From contig JAEZKU010000055.1 of the NCBI GenBank assembly GCA_023436065.1, forward strand, positions 1 to 23,814: a DNA stretch of 23,814 nucleotides, given 5' to 3'. The stretch comes from Bacillota bacterium (lineage in GTDB: Bacteria > Bacillota > Clostridia > Lachnospirales > Lachnospiraceae). The translations under genes were made by a program, and so were the position numbers. Shown here one piece after another: positions 1 through 7,989 of this stretch; the stretch's first letter is position 1; every line of letters begins with the position of its first letter. The notes under the pieces were generated by a model. The model did not search any database and was not told the DNA's origin. It was given only the letters and a program-made list of their open reading frames with translations.

Positions 1-346
1 TCGACGGGGGTTTTGAAATTGTAGAAGCCATTCGCAGACTAGGACTGCGTCAACAACTTAGAACTAAAATTAAACGCAAACGATAATTACGAATTAGCTG
101 CTGCGTAAGCAGCTTGTCGACCTTAGGTAACTCGCTGCTTAAGAACTCGGCATCAAATTAGCGGGGACCTTTATCTTCAAAGCTTTGAGAAGATAAAAGA
201 CACATGAAGCTACCGAAGTCTAAAGCCTGTCAGTCGGCGTTAGATGGAGGGAACAGCGTGTACAGGCACGCATAAAAGATTGACTGTAATGGGAGAAACT
301 GCAATGAATGGGCTTTCGGACCGGGGTTCGACTCCCCGCAGCTCCA
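1..346 (+). ncRNA. ssrA: tmRNA (transfer-messenger RNA), 5' end cut by window edge
   Basis: tmRNA rescues stalled ribosomes: it acts as an alanyl-tRNA and then as a short mRNA that adds a degradation tag. The window opens inside the conserved 5' tRNA-like part (TCGACGGGGG at 1-10), so the first bases, including the 5' acceptor strand, are missing. The tag ORF starts at the resume codon GCA at 76-78 and reads A-N-D-N-Y-E-L-A-A-A, with stop TAA at 106-108. Between it and the 3' end is the usual long stretch that would hold pseudoknots, which I did not fold. The 3' end has the T-arm (GGGGTTCGACTCCCC at 323-337) and the 3' acceptor strand ending GCTCCA near 346. The next bases are TCT, so CCA is not encoded and must be added after transcription. 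Identity is very secure; the exact 3' base is uncertain by one or two. Confidence 0.95.
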
Positions 347-372
347 TCTAAGAGGAATATCAGTCCAAATTT

Positions 373-417
373 AAGTGCTACAAACCTTAACATATCAAGG
401 TTGTAGCACTTTTTTTA
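373..417 (+). terminator. Intrinsic terminator of tmRNA
   Basis: The arms AAGTGCTACAA (373-383) and TTGTAGCACTT (401-411) are perfectly complementary. Inside, CCTT (385-388) can pair with AAGG (397-400), leaving A384 bulged. A run of T follows to 417. It lies just after the mature 3' end of tmRNA. Confidence 0.9.
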
Positions 418-517
418 TCTGGTGACAGGTTACAGGTTTTTTGAAATAAGCTCTAAAAAGTATGGAATGATCAAAACGGGTTAAGACTATTTGTATTCTA
501 TTTTTGGAGGTATCAGA

Positions 518-715
518 ATGTCGAACAGGATGAATAGCAAAAACCCTAATCATACCAACAGGAACAACAACGGTCTGGCAGAACGAAATATCACTTCGGA
601 GGACATGAAAAAGTACAAGAATGCCCTGGATGACACCAGAAGCTATATCAGCGGAACAGAAGAATTATCCTCCTCCAGTCACCAATTTGGTGAAAAGGGG
701 TCAGAACCCGATTAA
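518..715 (+). CDS. Small Asn/Ser-rich hypothetical protein (65 aa)
   Basis: I do not recognise this gene. The ATG at 518 is preceded by GGAGG at 506-510 with a 7-base gap, a very good ribosome-binding site, so the start is set there rather than at the TTG at 491. The 65-residue product is hydrophilic, with an Asn-rich N-terminus (many N, T, R and K in residues 1-30), a charged middle (around S-E-D-M-K-K-Y-K-N-A) and a Ser-rich acidic tail. It has no signal peptide, membrane segment or Cys pair. It stands alone between the tmRNA terminator and the promoter of the next operon, with no clear terminator of its own. Its composition resembles small soluble clostridial proteins of unknown role, but that is only an impression. 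The site makes translation likely; function is unknown. Confidence 0.65.
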   Translation: MSNRMNSKNPNHTNRNNNGLAERNITSEDMKKYKNALDDTRSYISGTEELSSSSHQFGEKGSEPD

Positions 716-729
716 ACATTAAGAAAACA

Positions 730-758
730 TTTACGATTCGTGTCAGGAATATTATAAT
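730..758 (+). promoter_or_regulatory. Predicted sigma-A promoter of the six-gene operon
   Basis: There is a perfect -10 box TATAAT at 753-758 and a -35-like TTTACG at 730-735, spaced 17 bases. Transcription would start near 765 and read through the leader hairpin into the gene at 859. Confidence 0.65.
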
Positions 759-785
759 ATAAGTAATAGAAGAATCGGGGACAAA

Positions 786-830
786 GGCGTTCCTATTAGA
801 TCTGATGATTGCAGGTTTGATAGGAACGCC
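786..830 (+). promoter_or_regulatory. Leader hairpin (11-bp perfect inverted repeat)
   Basis: The arms GGCGTTCCTAT (786-796) and ATAGGAACGCC (820-830) are perfectly complementary across a 23-base loop. The hairpin lies within the predicted 5' leader, 15 bases before the GGAGG at 846-850. The sequence after it, CTTCTTTC, is pyrimidine-rich but not a clean T-run, so it could be a weak attenuator, an mRNA-stabilising hairpin or a protein-binding operator. Confidence 0.55.
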
Positions 831-858
831 CTTCTTTCAATATCAGGAGGGAGTAATT

Positions 859-3438
859 ATGGCCGCATTTGAAAAAATAAAATCGGGAATACCCAGTATG
901 GATCTTGTTCTGGATCATATCCGTCTGGGAGATAATGTTGTTATTCAGGTTACCAGCCTTGCGGATTTTGGACGGATCGTCGAACCCTTTGTGACCCAGG
1001 CGATAGAAGATGGCAGAAATATGATATACATCCGGTTTTCAAATCATGAACCTTTACTTACTCCCAGAAAAGGACTAAAGATATATGAGTTGGATGCGAG
1101 TGAGGGTTTTGAGACCTTTACGGTAGCTTTGCATGAAATCATCACAAATGAGGGGTTGGAGGCATTTTATGTCTTTGATAGTCTTTCAGAGCTGCAGGTT
1201 AGATGGTCCACTGATCTTATGATGGGGAATTTCTTTTGCGTCACCTGCCCCTATCTCTTTGAGCTGGACACGGTAGCTTATTTTCCAGTCATGAGAGGAC
1301 ATCATGATTTTGCGACGATTGCACGGATCCAGGAGACGACCCAGCTGTTATTGGATATTTATTCGGATGATGTGAATGCATATCTGCATCCGATTAAGGT
1401 CTGGAACCGTTATCACCCTGAAATGTTTCTGCCCTACAGATTTAAAGGGGATAATGAGCTGGAGCCTCTGGAGAACAGTGTGGATCTTGCACAATATTAT
1501 CGGCTAAGGCATAAGGAGCAGAAGGACCATTCCGAACAGAGCCTGGACAGCTACGAAAGATTCCTTCGAGGAGTGAAGGAGGCTTACAGTCGTAACGAGC
1601 TGGGGGATAAAACCTTACAGAAGCTTTGCAAAAGTATGATGACCCATGACCATAGGATGTCTGGGATGCTTCTGAAGGAATTTACACCGGAGGATTTCTT
1701 TTTTATTAAGGACCGGATGATCGGTACCGGGACTATTGGAGGAAAAGCATGTGGTATGCTGCTGGCCAGGAAGATGGTTGAAAATCATCTGCCCCAATAT
1801 GCAGGTTATATCGAGCCTCAGGATTCCTTCTATATAGCTACGGATGTGTTTTACTCCTATATTGTGGAAAATAAGCTATGGAAGCTGCGAATTATGCAGC
1901 GAAGTGAGGAACATTATTTTGATAAGGCAAATGAACTGGCTCAGGCAATCCTAGCCGGCCATTTTTCTGAGAGTATCCGTGCGCAGTTTCAAAGGATGCT
2001 CGAATATTTCGGACAATTCCCGATTATTGTACGTTCCAGTAGTTTCTTGGAGGACGGATTTGGGAATGCTTTTGCCGGTAAGTATGAGTCAATCTTTTGC
2101 GTCAATGCCTGCAGTCCCGAGGAGCGATTACACCAATTCGAAAATGCGGTGCGCCGGGTGTATGCAAGTACGATGGATCAATCTGCTTTGGAATACAGGA
2201 AGAAAAGAGGCTTGGCTGGATCTGACGAGCAGATGGCAATACTGGTGCAGCGGGTCAGCGGGACCAAGTTCGGGAGCTACTATATGCCCTGTGCGGCAGG
2301 GGTGGGCTTTTCCTACAGTGTGTACCGTTGGAGCAATGAACTGAGTGAGGAGGCTGGTCTGCTGCGTCTTGTGGCAGGACTCGGTACGAAATCTGTGGAC
2401 CGTACCGGAACTGATTATCCGAGACTGGTCAATCTTGATAAAGCTGAGGTTACGACCTTAAGCAGTACGGAGGAGAAGCATCGTTATTCCCAGCGCAATC
2501 TGGATGTGATCAGCCTGAATAGAAATGAATTGACGGAAATACCTGCGATCCAACTTTTCTCGGAATTGCCCGATTGGTATATCGATTTGATTTGCGAGCA
2601 TGATTATGATATGGAAAGGGTTTTTGAGGAAAGAGGACAGAAGCGAAAGATTAGATTTGTATCCTGTCAGGGGATTGTGAATAAGAATTACCTGATGAAG
2701 ATGATGAAGGATATATTGGCAATGTTGCAGGAACAGTACGGAAATCCTGTGGACATCGAGTATACCATGAACTTCAGGCAGGATGGAGAATTCACCGTCA
2801 ATCTTCTCCAGTGCAGACCGCTGTATGTATGGCAGAAGGCTTATGGATTGAAGCTTCCGCAGATATCCAGGGAGAGAATTCTGTTTCGGGTAAACCGTAC
2901 CTTTATGGGGAACAATGCTATGCTTCCCATCGACATAGTGGTTATGGTTGATGCAAAGCGATATCATAATTACCCATATCATAAAAAAAGCTCCTTATGC
3001 AGGGTGATTGCTGATATCAATCAGTACTATAAGGAAAGCGGGAAGACCTTGATGCTGGTCAGTCCCGGCAGAATAGGGACCTCCTCTCCGGAGCTCGGGC
3101 TGCCGGTAACCTTCTCGGATATATCGGGGTTCAAGGTGATCTGTGAATATGCAGACAGAAAGATTGGATTTGTTCCGGAACTATCCTACGGCAGTCATAT
3201 GTTTCAGGACATCGTTGAATCTGAGATGTTCTATGTGGCAATTATGGATTCTCTGCAGGAGGATATAGAGATCTTTAATAAGAACCTTTTGGAAGGGGAA
3301 ACCTCAATACTAAACCGGATTCATGAGGATTCAGAAGCGGCGGAGATAGTAAAAGTGTATCAGATAAGTGAAAAAGCCTTGAAACTTTATGCGGACTTTG
3401 AGGAAAAAGTGGTTGTATGCGGTTATGAATTGGGGTAA
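859..3438 (+). CDS. KaiC-like / PEP-pyruvate-binding (PPDK N-terminal) domain protein
   Basis: This 859-residue protein has two recognisable parts. Residues about 5-230 resemble the RecA/KaiC fold (opening S-G-I-P-S-M-D-L-V-L-D, then I-R-L-G-D-N-V-V), but no Walker A GxxxxGK(T/S) is seen where it should be. Residues about 285-660 are a PEP/pyruvate-binding domain as in pyruvate,water dikinase: I-G-T-G-T-I-G-G-K-A-C-G at 288-299, the loop V-R-S-S-S-F-L-E-D-G at 391-400, and N-L-L-Q-C-R-P-L at 648-655. The phosphohistidine swivel domain (GGxTSHAA) and the TIM barrel are absent, and the last 200 residues are unfamiliar. It therefore cannot be a complete PEP synthase; a nucleotide-dependent phosphotransfer or sensing role is possible. 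The ATG at 859 has GGAGGG at 847-852. It is the first gene of the unit, and FliB-like follows after 24 bases. Family call is good; substrate unknown. Confidence 0.85.
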   Translation: MAAFEKIKSGIPSMDLVLDHIRLGDNVVIQVTSLADFGRIVEPFVTQAIEDGRNMIYIRFSNHEPLLTPRKGLKIYELDASEGFETFTVALHEIITNEGLEAFYVFDSLSELQVRWSTDLMMGNFFCVTCPYLFELDTVAYFPVMRGHHDFATIARIQETTQLLLDIYSDDVNAYLHPIKVWNRYHPEMFLPYRFKGDNELEPLENSVDLAQYYRLRHKEQKDHSEQSLDSYERFLRGVKEAYSRNELGDKTLQKLCKSMMTHDHRMSGMLLKEFTPEDFFFIKDRMIGTGTIGGKACGMLLARKMVENHLPQYAGYIEPQDSFYIATDVFYSYIVENKLWKLRIMQRSEEHYFDKANELAQAILAGHFSESIRAQFQRMLEYFGQFPIIVRSSSFLEDGFGNAFAGKYESIFCVNACSPEERLHQFENAVRRVYASTMDQSALEYRKKRGLAGSDEQMAILVQRVSGTKFGSYYMPCAAGVGFSYSVYRWSNELSEEAGLLRLVAGLGTKSVDRTGTDYPRLVNLDKAEVTTLSSTEEKHRYSQRNLDVISLNRNELTEIPAIQLFSELPDWYIDLICEHDYDMERVFEERGQKRKIRFVSCQGIVNKNYLMKMMKDILAMLQEQYGNPVDIEYTMNFRQDGEFTVNLLQCRPLYVWQKAYGLKLPQISRERILFRVNRTFMGNNAMLPIDIVVMVDAKRYHNYPYHKKSSLCRVIADINQYYKESGKTLMLVSPGRIGTSSPELGLPVTFSDISGFKVICEYADRKIGFVPELSYGSHMFQDIVESEMFYVAIMDSLQEDIEIFNKNLLEGETSILNRIHEDSEAAEIVKVYQISEKALKLYADFEEKVVVCGYELG

Positions 3439-3462
3439 AATGTGATCAGGAATGGAGATTAT

Positions 3463-4587
3463 ATGGATAACAAGACCCTTTATGAAAAATTTGTATGTAT
3501 CGGTGGGCGATGCCCGCTTACCTGCTGTAAAGGCTGGGAGATTTCTATTGATCCCGATACCTATGATAAGTGGATAAGTGAATTTACGAACGCAGATCAC
3601 GTAAGGTATACTGTCAGTAAGAAAAAGTCCTCCGGCAAGATAAAGTATAAGATTAACATGGGGCAGGGTAAATGCTGCCCCTATTTTAATGAAGAAGGAT
3701 TGTGCAGAATTGTCCTTCGTGACGGGGAGGGTTATCTGCCGAGTATCTGTAGACAGTTCCCGAGAATAATCAATGAATATGATGGCAGAACTGAGAAAAC
3801 TCTCTCCTGTGCCTGCCCGGAAGTAGTGGATCTGATTCACTCCGAGGGGGAAAAGCTTCAGCTCTTATCAAACGAGGACAATGGAGCGTGTGGAGAAGAC
3901 TTTCCTCTGATAGAGGTACGGGAGGTGCTGCTTTCAATTCTTGAAATGGCCGATTTCTCCTTGAAGGACAGACTTCTGTTGGGATTGATCCTGTTGTCGG
4001 AGTATAGGAAGGGTGATATCATAACAGAGGAGACAATCGAACTCTACCGCGACGAGCAGTATATGGCCACTCAGCTCCGGCTGTGGAAAGAAGGAGAACC
4101 GGAAAGAATTGATGCCTGTCTGGAGCAGAATGAATTGTTTTTGGATATAACCGAGAACTATCGGAAAGAGGAATTTTACAGAAGCTATCTGGAGCCCTTG
4201 GCTGCGTATGCAGAAGCCTTGGATGTTCGGGAGATGGTCAGGAATTTTAATACCTTTGAAAGCACATTTTCTTATTATGACTGGTTACTTACGCAGGCTC
4301 TTAAGATCAAAGTCTTCAGTGAATGTACCGGTGATGAGACTGAGGACCTGATGCATGCGTTTCAAAGGATTATTCTGGAATACACCATGCTGAGACATTC
4401 AATCTTTTTGATTGCGCTGATGCGGGAAACATTTGATTATGAGGATGTTCGTAATTACATCGTCATATACTCCAGAATGATCGGAAATAACCCGGATGGG
4501 ATCAGGGAATTCTTTGAGGGAAGCTTCGATGAAGGAATCTGGGATCCGTGGTACTTTTTACTGCTTTTAAATCAAAGAATGGATTAG
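3463..4587 (+). CDS. FliB-family flagellin lysine N-methylase-like protein
   Basis: The 374-residue protein has the signature of the flagellin lysine N-methylase (FliB) family. It starts with Y-E-K-F-V-C-I-G-G-R-C-P-L-T-C-C-K-G-W, giving Cys 12, 17, 21 and 22. It continues with C-C-P-Y-F (71-72), L-C-R-I (81), Y-L-P-S-I-C-R-Q-F-P-R (96) and S-C-A-C-P-E (116, 118). The conserved cysteines suggest a metal or Fe-S centre. The rest is helical with no transmembrane segment, so it should be cytoplasmic. FliB methylates surface lysines of flagellin in Salmonella, but clostridial members often lie away from flagellar genes and none is present here, so the substrate is unproven. The ATG at 3463 has GGAG at 3454-3457; a GTG at 3442 with GGGG before it is an alternative. 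DUF4317 follows after 14 bases. Confidence 0.85.
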   Translation: MDNKTLYEKFVCIGGRCPLTCCKGWEISIDPDTYDKWISEFTNADHVRYTVSKKKSSGKIKYKINMGQGKCCPYFNEEGLCRIVLRDGEGYLPSICRQFPRIINEYDGRTEKTLSCACPEVVDLIHSEGEKLQLLSNEDNGACGEDFPLIEVREVLLSILEMADFSLKDRLLLGLILLSEYRKGDIITEETIELYRDEQYMATQLRLWKEGEPERIDACLEQNELFLDITENYRKEEFYRSYLEPLAAYAEALDVREMVRNFNTFESTFSYYDWLLTQALKIKVFSECTGDETEDLMHAFQRIILEYTMLRHSIFLIALMRETFDYEDVRNYIVIYSRMIGNNPDGIREFFEGSFDEGIWDPWYFLLLLNQRMD

Positions 4588-4601
4588 GAAGGAAGCAACG
4601 A

Positions 4602-5732
4602 ATGATTAACAGCGAGATACTTGAAATAAGAAAACAGATGAAACATGAAAACTGCTCCATCACAAAAGTCAGCGGCTGTTATGTGGACGGTGAGAAGACG
4701 GTTAAAACAAAATTCACGGAATCTTTTCTGTGCCTGCCGGAGGAGGAGACCTTCAAATATTTTGAGATATTTAAGAAGACGTTATCCGGTATCATTGGTA
4801 AGAACCTGATTAATATGGAATTCCCAACTGAAACAGAGTTCAATGGGGGAACCCAGGAATTCTTGCTAAAGCTTAGGGACAGTGAATTAAAGGATGAGGC
4901 ATTACTGGATGAGTTCTATGAAAAAGTGATCAGTATGTATGAATATACCGGAAACTATCTGATTCTTATTGTTTATGCAGCATATGATGTTCCCGGTAAA
5001 ACGAAGGATAAGCTGATAATGGAGGATGCCTCCGAGGAGGTATTCCGATACATATTGTGCTCCATCTGCCCTGTAAAGCTGTCCAAACCCGGTCTGAGCT
5101 ACAACGAAGAGACGAATCAGATTCAAAAGAGAATACAGGATTGGGTAGTGACCATGCCGGATCACGGTTTCCTGTTCCCGGCCTTTAATGATAGAAGCAC
5201 GGATATTCACAGCGTTTTATATTACGCTAAGGATTCAGAGGATCTGCATGAGGACTTTGTGAATCAGCTGCTCGGCTGTCAGGTGCCTATGTCTGCAGGC
5301 GGTCAGAAGGAGACCTTTCAGACCTTGATTAAAGAAACCCTCGGACAAGAATGTGAATATGAAATTGTCCGCAATATTCATGATAAGCTCAATGATATTC
5401 TGGAAGAGCATAAGCTAAAGGAAATAGCAGAGCCCTTAATGCTGGACAAGTCAGAGGTGAAGAGCATCTTCGTCGAAAGCGGTGTGGAGGAGGAACAACT
5501 GGCAGAATTCGATAAGAATTATGATAGTATGGCCGGTGAGAATGTGACGCTTCAGGCAGCCAATGTAATCAATACCCGGGTATTTGAAGTGAAGACACCG
5601 GATGTTGTGATTAAGGTGAATCCGGAGCGTACCGAGCTGGTACAGACCAAGCTGGTCGATGGCAGAAGATGTATTGTGATAGAAATTACCGAACAGGTAG
5701 AGGTAAACGGCATCGCCGTAAAGCCGACCTAA
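4602..5732 (+). CDS. DUF4317 family protein
   Basis: The 376-residue soluble protein matches the DUF4317 family, which is common in Clostridia and has no assigned function. Features I recognise are the N-terminal M-I-N-S-E-I-L-E-I-R-K-Q, the F-L-C-L-P-E-E-E stretch, the segment Y-T-G-N-Y-L-I-L-I-V-Y-A-A-Y-D-V-P, the F-L-F-P-A-F-N-D-R-S block, L-Y-Y-A-K, and a C-terminal beta-rich part with V-V-I-K-V-N-P-E-R. Many acidic residues and no membrane segment or signal peptide are seen. The ATG at 4602 is preceded by AGGAAGG (4587-4593), a reasonable site; the reading frame is open further upstream to 4548, but that would overlap the FliB-like gene by 40 bases. It sits third in the operon, between the methylase and the nitrilase. 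Function unknown. Confidence 0.85.
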   Translation: MINSEILEIRKQMKHENCSITKVSGCYVDGEKTVKTKFTESFLCLPEEETFKYFEIFKKTLSGIIGKNLINMEFPTETEFNGGTQEFLLKLRDSELKDEALLDEFYEKVISMYEYTGNYLILIVYAAYDVPGKTKDKLIMEDASEEVFRYILCSICPVKLSKPGLSYNEETNQIQKRIQDWVVTMPDHGFLFPAFNDRSTDIHSVLYYAKDSEDLHEDFVNQLLGCQVPMSAGGQKETFQTLIKETLGQECEYEIVRNIHDKLNDILEEHKLKEIAEPLMLDKSEVKSIFVESGVEEEQLAEFDKNYDSMAGENVTLQAANVINTRVFEVKTPDVVIKVNPERTELVQTKLVDGRRCIVIEITEQVEVNGIAVKPT

Positions 5733-5777
5733 ATAAATCGCAATACTATACTATGCGTGGATAATAAGGGGGAGCAT

Positions 5778-6524
5778 ATGAAAAAAATAGTTTATGCAAT
5801 GGCACAAATTCAAACGTATAGAGAGAATTTTGAAAAGAACCTCGAAAACCTTATGAGGTATGTTGAAGAAGCGGCTAAGCACAATGCGGAATTTATTCTT
5901 TTTCCTGAGCTGTCTCTTACGGGTTATGAAAGAGAATTGGCTGTAAGTCAGAGTATAGAAGCAGAAGATGAAAGACTGGACATTCTTGGTCAAGCGGCTA
6001 TAAAACATCGGATGGTTATCTCGGTGGGAGGACCCCTCCGAATGGATCACAAATTATTTATTGCCTCCTGGGTGTTTACACCGGAGGGTAAGAGGGAAAT
6101 CTATATAAAGAAATTCCTGCATCCAGGGGAGGATTTGATCTTTGAGAGCAGGGAAGACTACAATCTGATGCTGATGCACGAAGGGGAAAGGGTAGCTTTC
6201 GCTATATGCTTTGATATCGAGAATGATGCACATATAAGAAAAGCAGTAGAACAGAAGGCAACCCTGTATACTGCCAGCATTTTTTATTCTGATGGTGGAA
6301 TCAATCATGGTTTACAACGCCTGCAGCAGTTGGCAGAGCAATATCAAATGCCCGTCCTTATGTCCAACTACTGCGGTCCCTGTTATGATATGAAAGCAGG
6401 AGGCTGTAGCAGCATCTGGTCCGGAAGCGGAGAGCTGATTGCTTCGGCAGACGGACAGACTCCCTCTCTTGTCCTGGCAGAACATACCGTGGAGGGCTGG
6501 TTTGGAAAGGTAATCAGACTTTAG
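5778..6524 (+). CDS. Nitrilase-family carbon-nitrogen hydrolase
   Basis: The 248-residue protein belongs to the nitrilase superfamily, which hydrolyses non-peptide C-N bonds of amides or nitriles. The catalytic triad is visible: Glu44 in F-P-E-L-S-L-T-G-Y-E, Lys111 in I-Y-I-K-K-F-L-H-P-G-E, and Cys144 in A-I-C-F-D-I-E. A further family hallmark is S-N-Y-C-G near residue 194. The motif after the catalytic Cys is F-D-I-E-N-D rather than the common Y-D-x-R-F-P, so the substrate is likely not that of the well-known omega-amidases. There is no signal peptide, so it is cytoplasmic. The ATG at 5778 follows GGGGGAG (5768-5774); a GTG at 5757 in the same frame has no good site. It lies 45 bases after DUF4317 and 23 before the transporter genes. 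Family is secure; substrate unknown. Confidence 0.9.
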   Translation: MKKIVYAMAQIQTYRENFEKNLENLMRYVEEAAKHNAEFILFPELSLTGYERELAVSQSIEAEDERLDILGQAAIKHRMVISVGGPLRMDHKLFIASWVFTPEGKREIYIKKFLHPGEDLIFESREDYNLMLMHEGERVAFAICFDIENDAHIRKAVEQKATLYTASIFYSDGGINHGLQRLQQLAEQYQMPVLMSNYCGPCYDMKAGGCSSIWSGSGELIASADGQTPSLVLAEHTVEGWFGKVIRL

Positions 6525-6547
6525 ATTAATAACAGGAGGACATCCAA

Positions 6548-7120
6548 TTGGAAAAGGGCTTGAAACTATATTTTAAATTGTTTATGTCTACCTTTGTTAT
6601 CAGCGCTTTTACCTTTGGAGGCGGGTATGTAATTATTTCTCTGATGAGAAAGAAGTTTGTTGACCAATATCAATGGATCGATGAAGACGAGATGCTGGAT
6701 GTGACGGCGATCGCCCAATCATCACCCGGTCCGATAGCGGTTAACTCTTCGATCATAATCGGATACCGAATGGCCGGAGTACCGGGGGCACTGATCACTG
6801 TCTTCGGAACGGTATTGCCGCCATTTATCATCTTATCGGTCTTATCGGTTGCTTATACCGTATTCCGGGACAGTGTCCTGGTAAGATATGCCCTTCGGGG
6901 TATGCAGGCAGGAGTTGCTGCAGTTATCATAGATGTTGTTATTAATATGGTGAGAGAAGTTACCATACAGAAGCGTATCCTCCCGATTCTCTTGATGATT
7001 GTGGTATTTATCGCAGCATATGTCTTTGATATCAGCGTGATTATCATCATCCTGATCAGCGGATTGCTGGGTGTCATCATCATGCAAATCAGCAATAAGA
7101 AGGGAGGTGGCAGCCAATGA
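6548..7120 (+). CDS. CHR-family (chromate) transporter, N-terminal half subunit
   Basis: This 190-residue membrane protein is one short CHR-domain protein of a split pair. It has the family motifs F-G-G-G-Y near residue 23 and S-P-G-P-I-A-V-N near residue 58, and about five or six hydrophobic segments, with a polar C-terminal tail K-K-G-G-G-S-Q. Known CHR proteins export chromate or related oxyanions; short paired forms are described in Bacillus and are thought to work as heterodimers. I chose the TTG at 6548 because AGGAGG at 6534-6539 lies 8 bases before it; the next Met is already inside the first membrane segment. The stop codon overlaps the start of the second half in the sequence ATGA, which points to translational coupling. 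Chromate itself as substrate is not shown. Confidence 0.9.
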   Translation: MEKGLKLYFKLFMSTFVISAFTFGGGYVIISLMRKKFVDQYQWIDEDEMLDVTAIAQSSPGPIAVNSSIIIGYRMAGVPGALITVFGTVLPPFIILSVLSVAYTVFRDSVLVRYALRGMQAGVAAVIIDVVINMVREVTIQKRILPILLMIVVFIAAYVFDISVIIIILISGLLGVIIMQISNKKGGGSQ

Positions 7121-7683
7121 TTCTGCTGACATTATTCTGGAGCTTCTTTCAAATCGGTCTGTTCAGTATCGGTGGAGGCTATGCTGCCTTACCTCTGATA
7201 CAGAATCAGGTGGTTGAGCTTCATGGATGGCTTACTATGTCAGAGTTTGCAGATGTGGTTACCATTTCTCAGATGACGCCCGGACCGATCGCAATCAATG
7301 CGGCTTCCTTTATTGGTATCAGGATTGCCGGAATACCGGGAGCGATTATTGCAACCATCGGCTGTATTACACCATCTGTTATCATTTCATTAATTTTAGC
7401 TTATATCTATTACAAATATCGTAATGTGTCAGCAATACAGGGTGCAATGAATGGATTGCGTCCTGCAATTGTGGGATTGATTACTTCTGCGGGATTATCC
7501 TTAGTCTTTTTGGCGTTATTTTGGAGCGGGAAGGCATCGCTCGATTTTAGCGATTTGGATTTGCTTGCTGTCGGGATCTTCGTAGTAGCACTGATATTGC
7601 TTCGCAAAACGAAAATCAGCCAGATAGCAATCATGATAGGCACAGGGGTTCTGGGACTGTGTATCTATCCGTTTATATCCTGA
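7117..7683 (+). CDS. CHR-family (chromate) transporter, C-terminal half subunit
   Basis: The 188-residue partner of the preceding gene also carries one CHR domain, with F-S-I-G-G-G-Y-A-A-L-P-L near residue 16 and T-P-G-P-I-A-I-N near residue 54. It has about six hydrophobic segments. The start overlaps the upstream stop by four bases (ATGA), and GGGAGG at 7102-7107 serves as its ribosome-binding site inside the upstream gene. The two halves share motifs but differ in sequence, as in other split CHR pairs, and would form a heteromeric membrane transporter. It is the last gene of the operon, since a strong terminator follows at 7697. Why an oxyanion transporter is placed with a nitrilase and a FliB-like enzyme is unclear. 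Confidence 0.9.
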   Translation: MILLTLFWSFFQIGLFSIGGGYAALPLIQNQVVELHGWLTMSEFADVVTISQMTPGPIAINAASFIGIRIAGIPGAIIATIGCITPSVIISLILAYIYYKYRNVSAIQGAMNGLRPAIVGLITSAGLSLVFLALFWSGKASLDFSDLDLLAVGIFVVALILLRKTKISQIAIMIGTGVLGLCIYPFIS

Positions 7684-7696
7684 GAAAAGTTCTTTG

Positions 7697-7724
7697 GCCG
7701 GTATCTGATGATACCGGCTTTTTT
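7697..7724 (+). terminator. Intrinsic terminator of the six-gene operon
   Basis: A perfect 9-bp stem, GCCGGTATC (7697-7705) with GATACCGGC (7710-7718), has a 4-base loop and is followed by TTTTTT. Confidence 0.92.
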
Positions 7725-7819
7725 CATTCTCAAAATAAAAAAATAACTTTATTAAAGCATTTAGTTAATAAATACGTAATACATAATTAACAAAATAAAT
7801 TTCGCAAAAATGTCGGAAA

Positions 7820-7989
7820 CCCTTATGCACAGGGCGGTTCAGCGATTATTTCGCTGTTTTGTACAGGTAAGACTTGTGTCTGGCACCAATATCTACTTGT
7901 TGAACCCATGCTGTATCTATGTTACTGTAAGGGAGCAGCAGATAGACAACCTTAAGGAGCCACCCCTTAGAGCGGAAGAACTCCTTAAG
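7820..7989 (+). promoter_or_regulatory. Structured 5' leader of the CAP-protein gene, possible riboswitch-like element
   Basis: The 328 bases between the terminator and the CAP gene contain no convincing ORF but many nested pairings. CCCTTA (7820-7825) pairs with TAAGGG (7928-7933), extended by CAG (7830-7832) with CTG (7925-7927). Inside, GGTTCA (7836-7841) pairs with TGAACC (7901-7906). Within that are the hairpins CAGCGA/TCGCTG (7840-7856, sharing two bases with the previous stem) and ACAGGT/ACTTGT (7863-7877). A separate 9-bp stem CTTAAGGAG (7951-7959) with CTCCTTAAG (7981-7989) follows. The 3' arm of that stem could instead pair partly with the ribosome-binding site TTAGGAGG (7999-8005 region), suggesting translation control. 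I compared it by memory with the c-di-GMP, c-di-AMP, SAM, TPP and lysine classes and recognise none. No clear promoter was found in the AT-rich 7725-7810 part. Confidence 0.5.

Noticed and set aside
330..420. Possible integration site at the tmRNA 3' end
   Set aside because: tmRNA 3' ends are common attachment sites, but no integrase, no repeat of the 3' end and no foreign-looking genes follow.
1979..2344. 121-codon plus-strand frame inside the PEP/pyruvate-binding gene
   Set aside because: Shadow of the real gene in another frame, with no ribosome-binding site and unlikely composition (Trp/Ser/Cys-rich).
6842..7132. Minus-strand frame opposite the chromate transporter half
   Set aside because: Antisense shadow of hydrophobic codons (Asp/His/Asn-rich) with no start signals.
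7820..7933. Possible c-di-GMP (GEMM) or c-di-AMP riboswitch
   Set aside because: The segment TGCACAGGGC looks like the start of the GEMM core, but the GGGACGCAAAGCC part and the second-helix core are absent; the c-di-AMP core motifs are also absent.
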